Part shown: positions 1-9,860 of the stretch, piece by piece | How the letters are laid out: each line of letters opens with the position of its first letter | Position numbering within the stretch: the stretch's first letter is position 1 | Assembly: GCA_948567375.1 (NCBI GenBank) | Contig: OX419762.1 | Span: forward strand, 35,259,034 to 35,323,033 | Source of the DNA: Lunularia cruciata | Taxonomy: Eukaryota; Streptophyta; Marchantiopsida; Lunulariales; Lunulariaceae | Reading direction: 5' to 3' | Length of the DNA stretch: 64,000 nucleotides | The notes under the pieces: generated by a model | Told to the model about the DNA's origin: nothing | Seen by the model: the letters and a program-made list of their open reading frames with translations, nothing else | Database searches by the model: none | Made by a program: the position numbers and the translations under genes

Positions 1-2
1 TG

Positions 3-476
3 GTCCGAGATGATCAGGTGACAATAGCGGATGTCGTGATTACGGACCCTATATGGGATATAGTTTCAGAGGGAGTGATTACCCATCCCCTTGGATGGGC
101 GGCGAGTGCAGTAGTAGATCGCAAGGTCTCCAAGTATAGGGGCATGCAACGAGGTCACCTCTTTGTTCCTCTAGTCTTGGAGTTATATGGAGCGATGGAC
201 ACGGCATTTGACACATTTGTCAAGGAGTGCACGAGAGCTTATCATGTTAGGCGTAAGGGGGTACCACTCTCACTCTCATACTTTGTAGCATATTTTAGAC
301 AGCGTGTGTCCATTGCTCTACAGAGGGCAGTGGCTGGTGCAATCCATAAGAGAGTGATCACATTAGGTGATGTTTCTTTGGATGCTCCAGTTGTGTGTAG
401 ACCGTACAACTTGCATAGCTTGGATATCTTAGGTGCGGTAGGGCAGATTTCTCATACAGACTCTATTGGGGCTTAG
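3..476 (+). pseudogene. LINE copy a: C-terminal restriction-like endonuclease domain (5' part outside window)
   Basis: An open frame of about 158 codons runs in from the left edge and stops at TAG 474-476. There is no real start here because the frame begins mid-protein. The segment has the layout of the C-terminal endonuclease of early-branching LINEs: a beta-strand pair with an acidic residue (ADVVITDP), then a basic helix (RKVSKYRG), then a strand with Glu (LVLELYGAMD) and a long helical tail. The same protein is encoded by copies at 6900-7410, 8052-8660 and 50080-50590. In the family this domain nicks the target DNA to prime reverse transcription. No stop interrupts this copy, so it looks younger than the others, but Copia-1 has split its 3' end. 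The family call is by motif reading; the PD-(D/E)XK assignment is an inference. Confidence 0.6.
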
Positions 477-528
477 CCCCATGTTAACTTTTTTATCTCT
501 CCCTTGTACGGCTTGATGGGATCTTCCC
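468..528 (+). other. LINE copy a 3' UTR start with two stem-loop sequences
   Basis: The palindrome GGGGCTTAGCCCC (468-480) contains the ORF stop codon. A second stem begins at GATGGG (515-520) and its 3' arm is cut by the Copia-1 insertion after 528. The rest of the 3' tail resumes at 5242. Both stems recur in the other LINE copies of the window, so they belong to the LINE RNA and not to the copia element. Confidence 0.6.
524..528. repeat. Target-site duplication of Copia-1 (left)
   Basis: TTCCC lies directly before the TG that opens the left LTR. The identical TTCCC is found at 5242-5246 directly after the CA closing the right LTR. Five base pairs is the usual copia duplication. Confidence 0.85.
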
Positions 529-853
529 TGTTAGAAAAACACAGTCCCTAGGACCTCTCACAATAGCACATCACAACCACCTTAAACAGAAATCAGAAGA
601 CTAAGAGGAAATAATGTGGTTCACTCCCTATCTTGGAAGCTACCTCCATGACTGAAACAGGCTCACACCAGCCTTCTTGAAGATTTATTTCTCATTGCAC
701 ATATTTATACATTATAAACAGGTCCGTCACTGTCCATCACTGTCATGCACTTGAACTTCTAGAAAAGTGACTGTCCACTTGAACTTCTAGACAAGTGACA
801 AGCAACGGCCATCAGTTACATTTGCCTTTGCTCTTGACAAGCCAAACATAACA
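529..853 (-). repeat. Copia-1 3' LTR
   Basis: It starts TGTTAGAAAAACAC and ends AAACATAACA on the plus strand. It is nearly the same as 4911-5241. Differences are scattered substitutions plus a small indel in the CCATCACTGT area. Confidence 0.88.
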
Positions 854-872
854 ATCTCCACCTTTTGCTTGT
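854..872 (-). promoter_or_regulatory. Copia-1 polypurine tract
   Basis: Read on the minus strand, the bases next to the 3' LTR are the purine run AAAAGGTGGAGAT, directly abutting the LTR. This is the typical plus-strand primer tract of plant copia elements. Confidence 0.75.
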
Positions 873-882
873 ATCCACCATA

Positions 883-2242
883 TCATCCCAAAGAGCACAA
901 TTCAAGGTTGAGCAAGTTCATGCATAACTTGAACTTCTCAACAAGAACAGGTTTAGTCAACATATCAGCTGCGTTTACCTCTGTGCCAATCTTTTGCAAA
1001 TTGATCTCACCATTTATCACAGCTTCCCCGATAAAATGATGTCTCACATCAATATGCTTTGTCCTTGAATGATATACTTGATTTTTGGCCAAGTGAATAG
1101 TGCTTTGGCTATCACAAAAAAAGTGTGGACTTCATGTGAGGGAGTCCTACATCCTTGGCTGATCTTTGAAGCCATATTGTTTCTTTGGCAGCCTCTGTTG
1201 TTGCCATATATTCCGCCTCTGTAGTAGAAAGAGCAACTATAGATTAGAGAGTAGACTTCTAACTTACTGCACCACCAACAAGTGTAAAAAAAAACACTGT
1301 TGTAGACCTTCTCTTATCCAAGTCTCCGGCAAAGTCAAAATCTACAGACCCTATAATTCCTCCTTCTTGGTTCTTCTCCACATCAAAGGTAATGCCAATA
1401 TTTATAGTCCCTTTCAAGTAACGAAGTATCAACTGCACAACCTCCCAATGTTGTTTCCCTGGATTTTCCATGTATCTACTCACCATACTCATAGCATATG
1501 AGACGTCTGGTCTAGTGCAGACCATAGCATACATTAAACTCTCAACAGCACTTGCATAAGGAATATTTGACATTACTTTTCTCTGCTCTTCATTTGATGG
1601 ACATTGCTTCAATGATATCTTGAAATGACTTGACATTGGAGTGCTCACTGGTTTTTCATTCTCCATGCCAAACCGAGCAAGTAATTTTTCCAAATATCTC
1701 CTTTGAGATATCCATAACTTTCCCTTGCTCTTTTCTTGATGGATGTCAATCCCAAGCACCCTCTTTGAAGAACCCAAGTCCTTCATATCGAACTTCTTAC
1801 CAAGTTTTGCTTTCAATTTCTCCACCTCAACCATATCCTCTGCAGCAATCAGCATATCATCCACATATAGTACCAAGATGATTGGATCAAATACGCTAGG
1901 TCCATGTAGCTTCTTGAGGTACACACAACAATCTGATTCACTTCTGTTATATCCATGCTTCAACATGAAAGTATCAAATTTCATGTACCAAAGACTTGGA
2001 CTTTGCTTTAGTCCATATAAAGACTTTTGTAACCTACAAACCAGGTTCTGATTCCTTGGTACCGCAAAACCTTCAGGTTGATGCATGTAAATCTCCTCCT
2101 CCAATTCTCCATGTAAAAAAGCAGTTGTAACATCTAGTTGCTCCAACTCCAAGTTATGCAATGCAACTATTGCCAATAGTGCACGCATTGAAGAGATTTT
2201 TACCACTGGTGAAAAAATCTCATTGAAGTCAATACCTTCTTT
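883..2242 (-). pseudogene. Copia-1 pol, 3' part: reverse transcriptase and RNase H
   Basis: The frame carries copia RT blocks: QLDVTTAFLHGEL, then SLYGLKQSPSLWY, then the catalytic LYVDDMLIA. RNase H follows, with FDFAGDLDKRRST and, past two stops, ALSTTEAEYMA. The last piece (883-1092) holds TKHIDVRHHFI and the C-terminal ADMLTKP motif. The frame is broken by TAG at 1259-1261, TAA at 1244-1246 and a shift near the A-run at 1117-1123. The RT catalytic Asp pair is still present. Upstream it joins the previous pol segment through a stop at 2243-2245. In a live element this enzyme copies the RNA into cDNA inside virus-like particles. Confidence 0.85.
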
Positions 2243-3204
2243 TTAGCTAGAACCCTTTGTTACAAGCCTTGCTTTGTATCGATCTCCACCTGATTTTGGA
2301 AGTCCTTCCTTCTTCCGGAATATCCATCTGCAACCAATTGCCTTCTTTCCCATAGGCAATTTTTCAAGTCTCCAAGTTTGGTTTTTGGCCAAAGACTTCA
2401 TCTCCTCTTCCATTGCACAATGCCACTTTTGACACTCTTGATCTTGCATTGCCTCTTTATATGAAGAAGGCTCACCATTCTTCGTAAGAAGAGCATAAGC
2501 TATGAATGAATCATCAAATCTCTTTGGAGGTCTCCTATCCCTATTTGGATACCTACGTTCATGAATCACTTCTGGACTTTGCTCTTCTAATGGTTCACTT
2601 TGTAGATCTACAAGAGATGATATCTCTTCATTTCCAAGATCAATATCTATCTTAACAAAATCTGATTGAATTTTTCTTTTCTTTTCTTCCGCTATAGTAA
2701 TAATCTCCATTGTACTCTTCTCATCAAAAACTACATCCCTACTCACAACAAGACAACACCTTTCTAGATCCCATAATCTATATCCCTTTGTATCCTTCTC
2801 ATATCCCAAGAATATACATTTTCTAGATTTGGGATCTAACTTTGTCCGTTGTTCTTGTTGAATATGAACATAAGCAATGCATCCAAACACTCTAAGTGAA
2901 GAGTAATCAACATGCCAACCTGTCCATTTTTTCATAGGTGTCTTACACTCAATAGCAATAGAGGGAGAAATATTTACCAAATGACAAGCTGTATTAATAG
3001 CTTCCGCCCAAAAACTCTTCTCCAATCTGGCATTGCTTAACATACTTCTTGCTTTCTCCAAGAGTGTATGATTTATCCGCTCTGCCACTCCATTTTATTG
3101 AGGGGTACCCAGAATTGTAAAGTGATGAATTATCCCTTCACTCTTACAATATCTATCAAACTCTCCAGATTTGTATTCTCCATCATTATCAGATCTCAAA
3201 CACT
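2243..3204 (-). pseudogene. Copia-1 pol, middle: integrase catalytic end and start of RT
   Basis: After a frameshift near 3230 the integrase core continues with RSDNDGEY (second catalytic Asp). It then has a TAA stop at 3095-3097, then NGVAERINH (catalytic Glu) and the copia-specific RVFGCIAYVHI and KCIFLGYEKDTKGYRLWD segments. The frame runs on into RT (WRLEKLPMGKKAIGCRWIF, KARLVTKG) and ends at TAA 2243-2245, inside the conserved block before NEIFSPVVK. All three integrase acidic residues can be read, so inactivation is by stops and frameshift, not loss of the catalytic triad. Confidence 0.85.
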
Positions 3205-4083
3205 TTACTTTCCTTCCAGTTTGTTCTCCATCATCACCTTCCATTGTTTAAAGATAGAGAAGACCTCTGATTTTTGCTTCATGGTGTAGACCCATACTCT
3301 CCTAGAGTAATCATCAACCAAAGACACAAAATATAATGCTCCAGATTTTGAAGCTACAGGTGCAGGGCCCCAAACATCAGAATGCACATAGTCTAAAATT
3401 CCCTTTGTGCAATGAACTCCTATGGAAAAGCTTACCCTTCGTTGCTTTCCTACTACACAATGCTGATAGAATTTTAATTTACAACTTTTAAGGCCCTTCA
3501 AAAGTTGTTGCTTGGACAATTCACTTAGACCTCTTTCACTCATATGACCCAAACGTAGGTGCCATAACTGAGTAAGATCTTTGGGATCTTCACTTTCTGA
3601 AGTGGTACTTGCCACTCCTCCAGTAATGGTCTCTCCAACAAGCTCATAAAGATTTCCTATCTTCTTGCTCTTCATTACAACCAATGCTCCTTTTGATACC
3701 TTGAGTGTTCCATTTTCCTCTCCCCACCTCCAACCATTTGAGTCCAAAGTGCCTAGTGATATCAAATTCTTCCTTAACTCAAGAACATGCCTTACATCAG
3801 CAAGAGTCCTCACAATACCATCAAACATCTTAACGTGTATTGTACCAATGCCAATAGCTTTACAAGCCATGTTGTTCCCCATTATTACAGATCCTCCATT
3901 GAATGGTTTGTACTCATGAAACCACTCCTTATTTGGACACATATGGTAAGAGCAGCCTGAGTCCAATATCCATGACTCCTCAAATTTATCTTTGTTTTGG
4001 GTAGCACATAGAACATCATCCACAATACCAGATGACTCAGCAATACTTGCTTGATCTGAAAGTTGACCTTTATCCTTATTGGA
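3205..4083 (-). pseudogene. Copia-1 protease, pre-integrase and integrase start
   Basis: WILDSGCSYHMC is the aspartic protease active site in its usual copia context. LTQLWHLRLGHMSERGL is the GAG-pre-integrase zinc-binding region, and YVHSDVWGPA carries the first integrase catalytic Asp. The segment is open from the knuckle region to a stop at 3205-3207, which follows a frameshift in the MMENK stretch. It is the best preserved third of the polyprotein. In a live element the protease frees Gag and the enzymes; integrase inserts the cDNA. Confidence 0.87.
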
Positions 4084-4892
4084 CTCAAGCCTCTTGTTGT
4101 TACAATCCTTCTTGAAATGTCCAACTTTCCCACAAATCCAGCATTTGCCTTTGAAACCTCCAGTTCTAGACTTGGATCTTGATTTACTCCTGATCTGATA
4201 TCTCTCTCTTGTCCTTCCTCTGATAAATAGAGCCTCTGATTTGTCTTTTCTTGGTTGGGTCTTTTTTGCATCTCATTGGACAATAATGCTGAAGTTACCT
4301 CCTCACAGTTTATATCATCCTTCCCATATAGAAGAGTTGTGACCAGATGCTCATATGAAGGAGAAAGTGAAGTCAATAACAGCAATGCCTTATCTTCCTC
4401 TTCTAACTTGACCTCTATGCTCATCAATTCACAAATGATTTTGTTGAAAGCATTGAGGTGCTCCATAATACTTTGGCCTTCCTTCATCAGCAACATATAC
4501 AACTTCTGTTTAAGATATAGTCTATTTGTCAATGACTTGGTCATATAAAGATTCTCCAGTTTGGCCCATAGTTTTGGTGCAGATTCCTCATTCATAACAT
4601 TGTATAGCACTTCATCAGCAAGGTTCAACCGAATAGTGCTGATAGCTTTGAGATCTGCATCTTCATTACTTTTGTCCTCATGTTTTTTCTTCAGTGCTCT
4701 ATGTAGTCCTTGCTGGACAAGAAGGTCCTTCATCTTCAGTTGCCAAAGTCCAAAAAAAAATTTCCCATCAAACTTCTCCACTGAAAATTTAGCATTTGAT
4801 ATAGATATCACCCCTGCCATTGCTTTGTTGGGGACTTGCTTCTTGACCCTCTTCACAGCCCCCTCATATCTTAAGTCCCTCTTCAGGACCAA
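4084..4892 (-). pseudogene. Copia-1 gag with CCHC zinc knuckle
   Basis: The frame has the UBN2-like gag pattern of plant copia elements (VEKFDGKFFFGLWQLKMKD, LTNRLYLKQKLYMLLM, EDKALLLLTSLSPSYEHLV). It covers the capsid-forming part and RNA packaging. A frameshift near 4255 separates this from the knuckle CWICGKVGHFKKDC (CX2CX4HX4C, about 4098-4140). The start lies just downstream of the primer site, near 4890; the exact Met is uncertain. Confidence 0.83.
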
Positions 4893-4896
4893 CTAA

Positions 4897-4908
4897 GCTC
4901 TGATACCA
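4897..4908 (-). promoter_or_regulatory. Copia-1 primer binding site (initiator Met tRNA type)
   Basis: On the minus strand, two bases after the 5' LTR, the sequence is TGGTATCAGAGC. This is the classical plant primer site complementary to the 3' end of initiator methionine tRNA. It fixes the element's orientation. Confidence 0.9.
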
Positions 4909-4910
4909 AT

Positions 4911-5241
4911 TGTTAGAAAAACACAGTCCCTAGGACCTCTCACAATAGCACATCACAACCACCTTAAACAGAAATCAGAAAACTAAGAGGAAATAACATA
5001 GTTCACTCCCTGTCCCGGAAGCTACCTCCACGACTGAAACAGGCTCACACCAGCCTTCTTGAAGCTTTATTTCTCATTGCACATATTTATACATTATAAA
5101 CAGGTCCATCACTATCACTGTCCATCACTGTCATGCACTTGAATTGCTAGACAAGTGACTGTCCACTTGAACTTCTAGACAAGTGACAAGCAACAGCCAT
5201 CAGTTACATTTTCCTTTGCTCTTGACAAGCCAAACATAACA
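4911..5241 (-). repeat. Copia-1 5' LTR
   Basis: It has the same TG...CA termini as the left LTR and is followed at once by the TTCCC duplication (5242-5246). Being upstream of the primer site in the element's orientation, it would have carried the promoter. Confidence 0.88.
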
Positions 5242-5272
5242 TTCCCATCCTTTGTTTTTCCTCCGCGGTCGC
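5242..5272 (+). other. Displaced 3' tail of LINE copy a
   Basis: After the duplicated TTCCC comes ATCC and CCTCCGCGGTCGCC followed by a T-run. This matches the tail that follows the second stem-loop in the LINE 3' end at 54861-54892. Removing Copia-1 and one TTCCC joins it to base 528. Confidence 0.7.
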
Positions 5273-5560
5273 CTTTTTTTTCCATGACCAAATTGAACTC
5301 CGGATAACTAGCACATGTAGTACGATACCTCGGGTTTCATAAGCAACTCCTTACAGTCATACTGCATGGAATTTAACCTCAAATGGCTAACAATATAACT
5401 AGTTGCTTGTCTATATATATTACGGAATTCAACCCCTGATAGCTAGCTTATTTGGTATCAAACCCCCGGATACATATTCAGACCATTGTTGTCGTGGAAT
5501 TCAACCTATCTAGGATAGCTAGCTAAGAGTATAATATGTATCCGGAGGATAGCTAACCGT

Positions 5561-5595
5561 GGATAGCTAAAAGTATAATATATTCTTAGCTATCC
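5561..5595. repeat. 10-bp perfect inverted repeat in a GGATAGCTA-rich cluster
   Basis: GGATAGCTAA (5561-5570) and TTAGCTATCC (5586-5595) are exact reverse complements, 15 bases apart. GGATAGCTA or its complement recurs several times between about 5440 and 5600, mixed with repeats of AATTCAACC and AGTATAATAT. Confidence 0.7.
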
Positions 5596-5780
5596 GGGGA
5601 ATTTACTCGATCACATATACAAGTCCCTATCTAGGAATTCAACCGTTGATAGCTTGTTCACATAACGTTCAGTTTCGCAATTTACGGGAGGCGGCGCCGC
5701 CCGTAAATAATTCCACGGGGTCCCTAAAGTAATTTCACGTCCATTTATGAACAGGGCTGTAATTAATTAGGGTTTAGACT

Positions 5781-5822
5781 TGAGGAGTCTGCCGTCCTTG
5801 TTATCCTACGCGGTCGCCTTTC
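5781..5822 (+). repeat. Short LINE 3'-tail relic
   Basis: CTTGTTATCCTACGCGGTCG (from about 5799) is the same as the tail in LINE copy f (54870 onward). The preceding TTGAGGAGTCTGCCGTCC resembles a mutated form of the stem-loop region. No LINE coding sequence is attached, as expected for severe 5' truncation. Confidence 0.5.
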
Positions 5823-6899
5823 TCGTTTCTGTCATCCACGAAATGGTCAGGTATCTCTAGCGTCACTACATGCCTTGCTTATTTCATCATTTCAGTACAG
5901 AAATTGGTTGGATTGGACAGCGATGGTATTGAGAGGGTGCGGATGCCACAGCCAGATCTATTACAGGATCCAAGTACAAGATCCAAGTACATCACCAACT
6001 AGACTCCTAGACTGAACTTACATATGCAACTCTGCAACTGCTGATTGACTGGACATTGAGCATTAAAAGCATCCCAAAACAGTACTGTCGCTGGTTGTAC
6101 AGGTCTACCGTAACAAATATCCAATCCCAACAATGAAATCAAAGATGCGCAGTGTCAGTGTTGATCTTCTGCGCGGGCGCAAGTTAGTTCGCTCGTCGGC
6201 TTGAGGAACTGGTAAGTGAAGCATTGCAACTTGTACCTCCTCTCACCATAAAGCCGCCTTCTTGCATAAACTCCTTTTCTTGTAATCTTTCGTTTTTCCT
6301 ACGCGATCGCCTTTTTCGGTTTTCTTGTAAAACACCCTTTGGAGTTTCTCGTAGGAAGAAACTTCCAAACTTTGTATAAACTCTTTTATGTATAGTGGAT
6401 TTGTATTCAGCAGGCCGGCCAGCTGCAGGGTGACGAGTTGGTAAGAGGTAAACTGTGCACTGGACAAACTTAATACGGATCTTTAAAAAGACAAATTCGC
6501 AGCAGCAAGCTACATCTGCAACCGTCGAAGTAATGATCATTGACAGGATGTATATCCACCTCGATACTTCTCATATCTCGAATCAACAAACGAGAATCCA
6601 GCAAGGTAGTTTATTTTCCCTGTACGATTCATCGATTCTAGGTCACAAAAAAGATCGTAGTAGACTTTTTCTGACTTTCGTCCGTTGTGAAATGATGATT
6701 CACATATAAAACCTATTCGGAACAGCGACTATAATCGGGACGAAGTTGTACGAGGGCATCCCATTTTCAAGATATTTTGTCCAATGACAGTTGACTGGAT
6801 CTCAAGTATGAGTTATAGCAAACTTACACTTGTCCCATATGCCAACCGGTTACTGAAGAGGTCTGTGAAGTCTGGAGCATTTTTTTTAATGGTTGAAAA

Positions 6900-7410
6900 A
6901 CCAGCTGACTTTAAAAGACATTGTGGTTGATGTCCCTACTTGTGATGGAATGTTGGAGGGAATGATCATTCATCTCTCTGGATGTGCAATAAGCGGATAT
7001 GGTAGTAGGGAAAGTACCCCATTGAGAGTTATGCAACAAGGTCAACTCTTTGTTTCTCTAGCTTTGGAATTCCATGGAATGATGAATATGACGTTTGACA
7101 CATTTCTTAAAGAATGCACAAGTGCATATCATTCTAGACGTAAAGGCTATCACTCTCACTCTCATATTGCATAACATATTTTAGATAGCATATGTCCATT
7201 GGTCTATAGAGAGCATTGGCTTATGCAATCCATAGGATCACACTAGGTGATATTTTCTTAGATGCTCCAATTGTTTGTAAACCAAATGACTTGGATAACT
7301 CAAATATCGCTTGTGTTGTGGGGTAGATTCTTCTTACCAATACTATTAGGGGCTAGCCCCATGTCTTTTCCTTGTATGGGCATGATGGGATCTTCTCATC
7401 CTTCTTAGGT
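6900..7410 (+). pseudogene. LINE copy b: decayed endonuclease domain and 3' end
   Basis: The frame 6893-7174 reads VVDVPTCDGMLEGMIIHL, then MQQGQLFVSLALEFHGMM, then DTFLKECTSAYHSRRKG, matching the endonuclease of copy a with many substitutions. It is then frameshifted and has stops. GGGGCTAGCCCC at 7352-7363 is the stop-codon palindrome minus one base. The second stem-loop is GATGGG/CTCATC at 7384-7400. The usual GCGGTCGCC tail is absent. Confidence 0.62.
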
Positions 7411-7470
7411 GTACAATATCATATTATTAGAGGAACACTTGATGTTGTAGGAGTAAAAGACCGTCACCAA

Positions 7471-7683
7471 GGGCGAGCATAGGCCTCCCAAAAGGTAACT
7501 GAGGTGTGCAAAGTTTTCCTCAGGCTGGACAAAAATCAGCCTTTGAGTGCAAAGGCAGAAGGGAGCTTGACTGCAAGACATACCCATCAAGCAGGGACTA
7601 AAGTTGGCCTTAGTGATCCAATGGTACCAAGTGGAAGGGCCGTTGCTCAACGGATAAAAGTTACTCTAGGGATAATAGGCTGA

Positions 7684-7716
<33 letters not shown>

Positions 7717-7803
7717 TGGCACCTCGATGTCGGCTCTTTGCCACTTGGGGCGAAGGTAGTACATTCCAAGGGTTGGACTGTTTGCCCATGAAAGCAGTAC
7801 GTG
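7471..7803 (+). pseudogene. Nuclear fragment of plastid 23S rRNA (domain V region)
   Basis: The stretch reads as plastid-type 23S rRNA: GGCCTCCCAAAAGGTAAC near the start, then the highly conserved core AAGTTACTCTAGGGATAATA, CATCGACGGGAAGGTTTGGC and ACCTCGATGTCGGCTC. The core is part of the peptidyl transferase region. Several differences from the conserved rRNA are C-to-T or G-to-A (for example GATAATAGG where GATAACAGG is universal), as in an old nuclear plastid insert. Only about 330 bp are present, so it is not a working rRNA gene. It lies between LINE copy b (plus) and LINE copy c (minus). Confidence 0.88.
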
Positions 7804-8051
7804 CAACAAGGAATGAGGGCATTAGCATCATCTCATCATATAGGTAAAAAAAAAAAACCAATCTTTGACGTTTATGGATTACACGAGTTAATGCAACAAC
7901 AAGAGAGAATGGACTTTCATATAATAAATTAATTGAACTTGTTATCACTTGTGGTTGCCTTTTTTTTGTTAAAGCATAGTAATGATGATCACAACATGGA
8001 TGTGCTAGACCTTGAATGGTTAATCATCCCAATAGAATTCCCTGTAGAAAC

Positions 8052-8660
8052 AAAGGACGACCACATAGAAAAATGAAGGATGGGAAGAACCCATCAAGCC
8101 GTACAAGGGAGAGATGAAAAAGGTAAAATGGTGCTAAGCCCCAATAGAGTCTATATGAGAAATCTGCCCCACTGCACCTAAGATATCCAAGCTATGCAAG
8201 TCGTGTGGTCTACAAATAACTAGAGCATCCAAAGAAGCATCACCTAGTGTGATTGCTCTCCTATGAATTGCACCAGCCACTGCCCTATATAGAGCAATGG
8301 ACACATGCTATCTAAAATATGCTACAAAGTATGAGAGTGAGAGTGGTACCCCCTTGCACTTAACATGATAAGCTCTCATGCACTCCCTAACAAATGTGTT
8401 GAATGCCGTATCCATCACTCCATGTAACTCCAAGGCTAGAGGAACAAAGAGGTGAACTCGCTGCATGCCCCTATACTTGGAGACCTTGCAACTTGATGCT
8501 GCACTTGCCGCCTATCCAAGGAGATGGGTAATCACTCCCTCCAAAACTAGATCTCGTGTAGATTAGGTAATAGTAGCGGACGTCCGCTACTGTCACCTAA
8601 TCATCTCGGACCAAGTATAAGTCTGCCCTGACACATGTCATCTGCAAAAGTCTGCCCTAT
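8052..8660 (-). pseudogene. LINE copy c: decayed endonuclease domain and 3' end
   Basis: On the minus strand this has the same endonuclease sequence as copy a (for example GGTACCACTCTCACTCTCATAC and CGGACCAAGTATAAGTC neighbourhoods), with several stops and shifts. The second stem-loop is at 8079-8095 and the stop palindrome is near 8134-8146 with one mismatch. The tail at 8052-8075 is a mutated form of the GGCGACCGCGTAGG end. The 5' truncation lies near 8660. Confidence 0.6.
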
Positions 8661-9474
8661 AGAGCTTTGTTAACCACTTATTTGTACGAGTAGAAGTTTG
8701 GAGTTTAAAACCCCAAATCTTGAAGAAATTTCTAGTAAGTTACATATGATCATAAGTCAATTTTACTATGCCTCAAAATTTAGGAGCATTTAAAAGGTTT
8801 AGAACACCATAATATGCAAGTAAGCAACTACAATAGTATACATGTGGGAATCAGTAGTTGGCTTCATGTGTATGATTGATCTGACCAAAACAAAATCAAG
8901 AGCATGTGCACTCGGACATTTCAATAATAGCATTTTAACTTCCTATAAATATTTTTACAAGTACTATTTGTACTTTATACTTTTATAGGCAGAGACACAT
9001 TGCCCTAAATATTTATGGGTATTGCAAATCATTACTTGGAGCCTTTAATGGATTACAAGTGATCTTGTAAATATTAATGATCACCTTACCTTTGCATTAA
9101 TCACCTTAAATTTGGTTTAATGCAAGATTAGGGTAAATTATAATCCTCCACTTATACCAAGAGTTGAGCTCTATTTAGTAGAGAAATTGTAGTGTCAACT
9201 AAGGGGAGATTGAGGCAAGTTGAAATTAGTAAATAAGAATATAAGATGCTAGAGGAGAGTGCTTGAGGAATTTTCAAGGAGTTTGTGCTCTCCTTCAGGT
9301 CTCAAGCTTGGGATTATCAACATTCCCCACATTAATATTCGGAAGGAGTTGACAACTTATATCATTATTGTGGCTATTGCTCCCCAACTATCAAGTAATG
9401 ATTATAATAGCAACAATGATTGGATTGAAATCATTCACATAGTCTTAAACTTATGCTCCTTCTTTCATCCTTGT
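8661..9474. other. No supported gene
   Basis: AT-rich sequence with only short open frames; the 74-residue frame at 9259-9483 has no motif that I recognise. Confidence 0.4.
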
Positions 9475-9860
9475 GTTGGCTAACTAATGAATCAAGTATA
9501 CCTTGTTCAAGGCTAAAGGTTTCTCATACATATTTGACAATGCTTTAATTAACCCATGAGTGGTCTTCCTACAAATAATGTTGTATACAAAATTTCTTGC
9601 CAATATTAATCTGACCACACCCAAGGCTTGTCAATCTAGAAACTCACACTCAACTTCTTCCATCTTTTCTTGCTTTTCTACCTCAAGAGGTAGGTGCAAC
9701 TTCTTTTGATATAGATAATCATCAACTTGCATCTTCCAAAATCCAAAATCTTTGCCATTGAACTTATCAATTTTGACTTTCCCTTCTTTTGCAATCTCTC
9801 TCCAAAACATGATACTACTTTTTTAGAGAAATTGAACTTGATTGAGAGAACAATGGGAAT
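9475..9860 (-). pseudogene. Ty1/copia gag fragment
   Basis: The minus strand reads KIDKFNGKDFGFWKMQVDDY (about 9720-9790), the gag opening of many plant copia elements. It then has DWQALGVVRLILARN and LIKALSNMYEKP, the next conserved gag blocks, with stops between. No LTR, primer site or pol was found nearby, so this is an isolated relic of a family different from Copia-1. Confidence 0.65.

Larger units (their letters stand above)
529..5241 (-). mobile_element. Copia-1: nearly complete Ty1/copia retrotransposon inserted in a LINE
   Basis: The element is 4713 bp and bounded by two similar LTRs (325 and 331 bp) that begin TG and end CA. It is flanked by a 5-bp duplication and read on the minus strand. 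In reading order it has 5' LTR, initiator-Met-type primer site, gag with a CCHC knuckle, aspartic protease, integrase, reverse transcriptase and RNase H, polypurine tract, 3' LTR. Integrase before RT is the copia order. The polyprotein is broken by frameshifts near 4255, 3230 and 1119 and by stops at 3095-3097, 2243-2245, 1259-1261 and 1244-1246, so this copy cannot make its own enzymes. By eye the LTRs differ at roughly one position in twenty, so the insertion is not recent. Confidence 0.9.
5273..6899. other. No supported gene; AT-rich spacer with short repeats
   Basis: I found no conserved reading frame here. The stretch holds the GGATAGCTA repeat cluster (about 5420-5600), two short LINE-tail-like motifs (near 5790 and 6300) and scattered short open frames without recognisable motifs. 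Confidence 0.5.

Noticed and set aside
1166-4896. Plus-strand frames of 80-110 residues inside Copia-1
   Set aside because: They are antisense shadows of the minus-strand gag-pol, with no motifs.
5810-5835. Possible U2 snRNA start (CCTTTCTCG) after the LINE tail, which would suggest a U2-specific LINE
   Set aside because: Only about nine bases match and the following bases diverge; the other copies do not continue into U2. Mentioned only as a check in the tail finding.
7405-7948. Minus-strand frames of 81 and 95 residues
   Set aside because: They are antisense readings through the plastid 23S rRNA fragment and its flank; rRNA identity explains the sequence.
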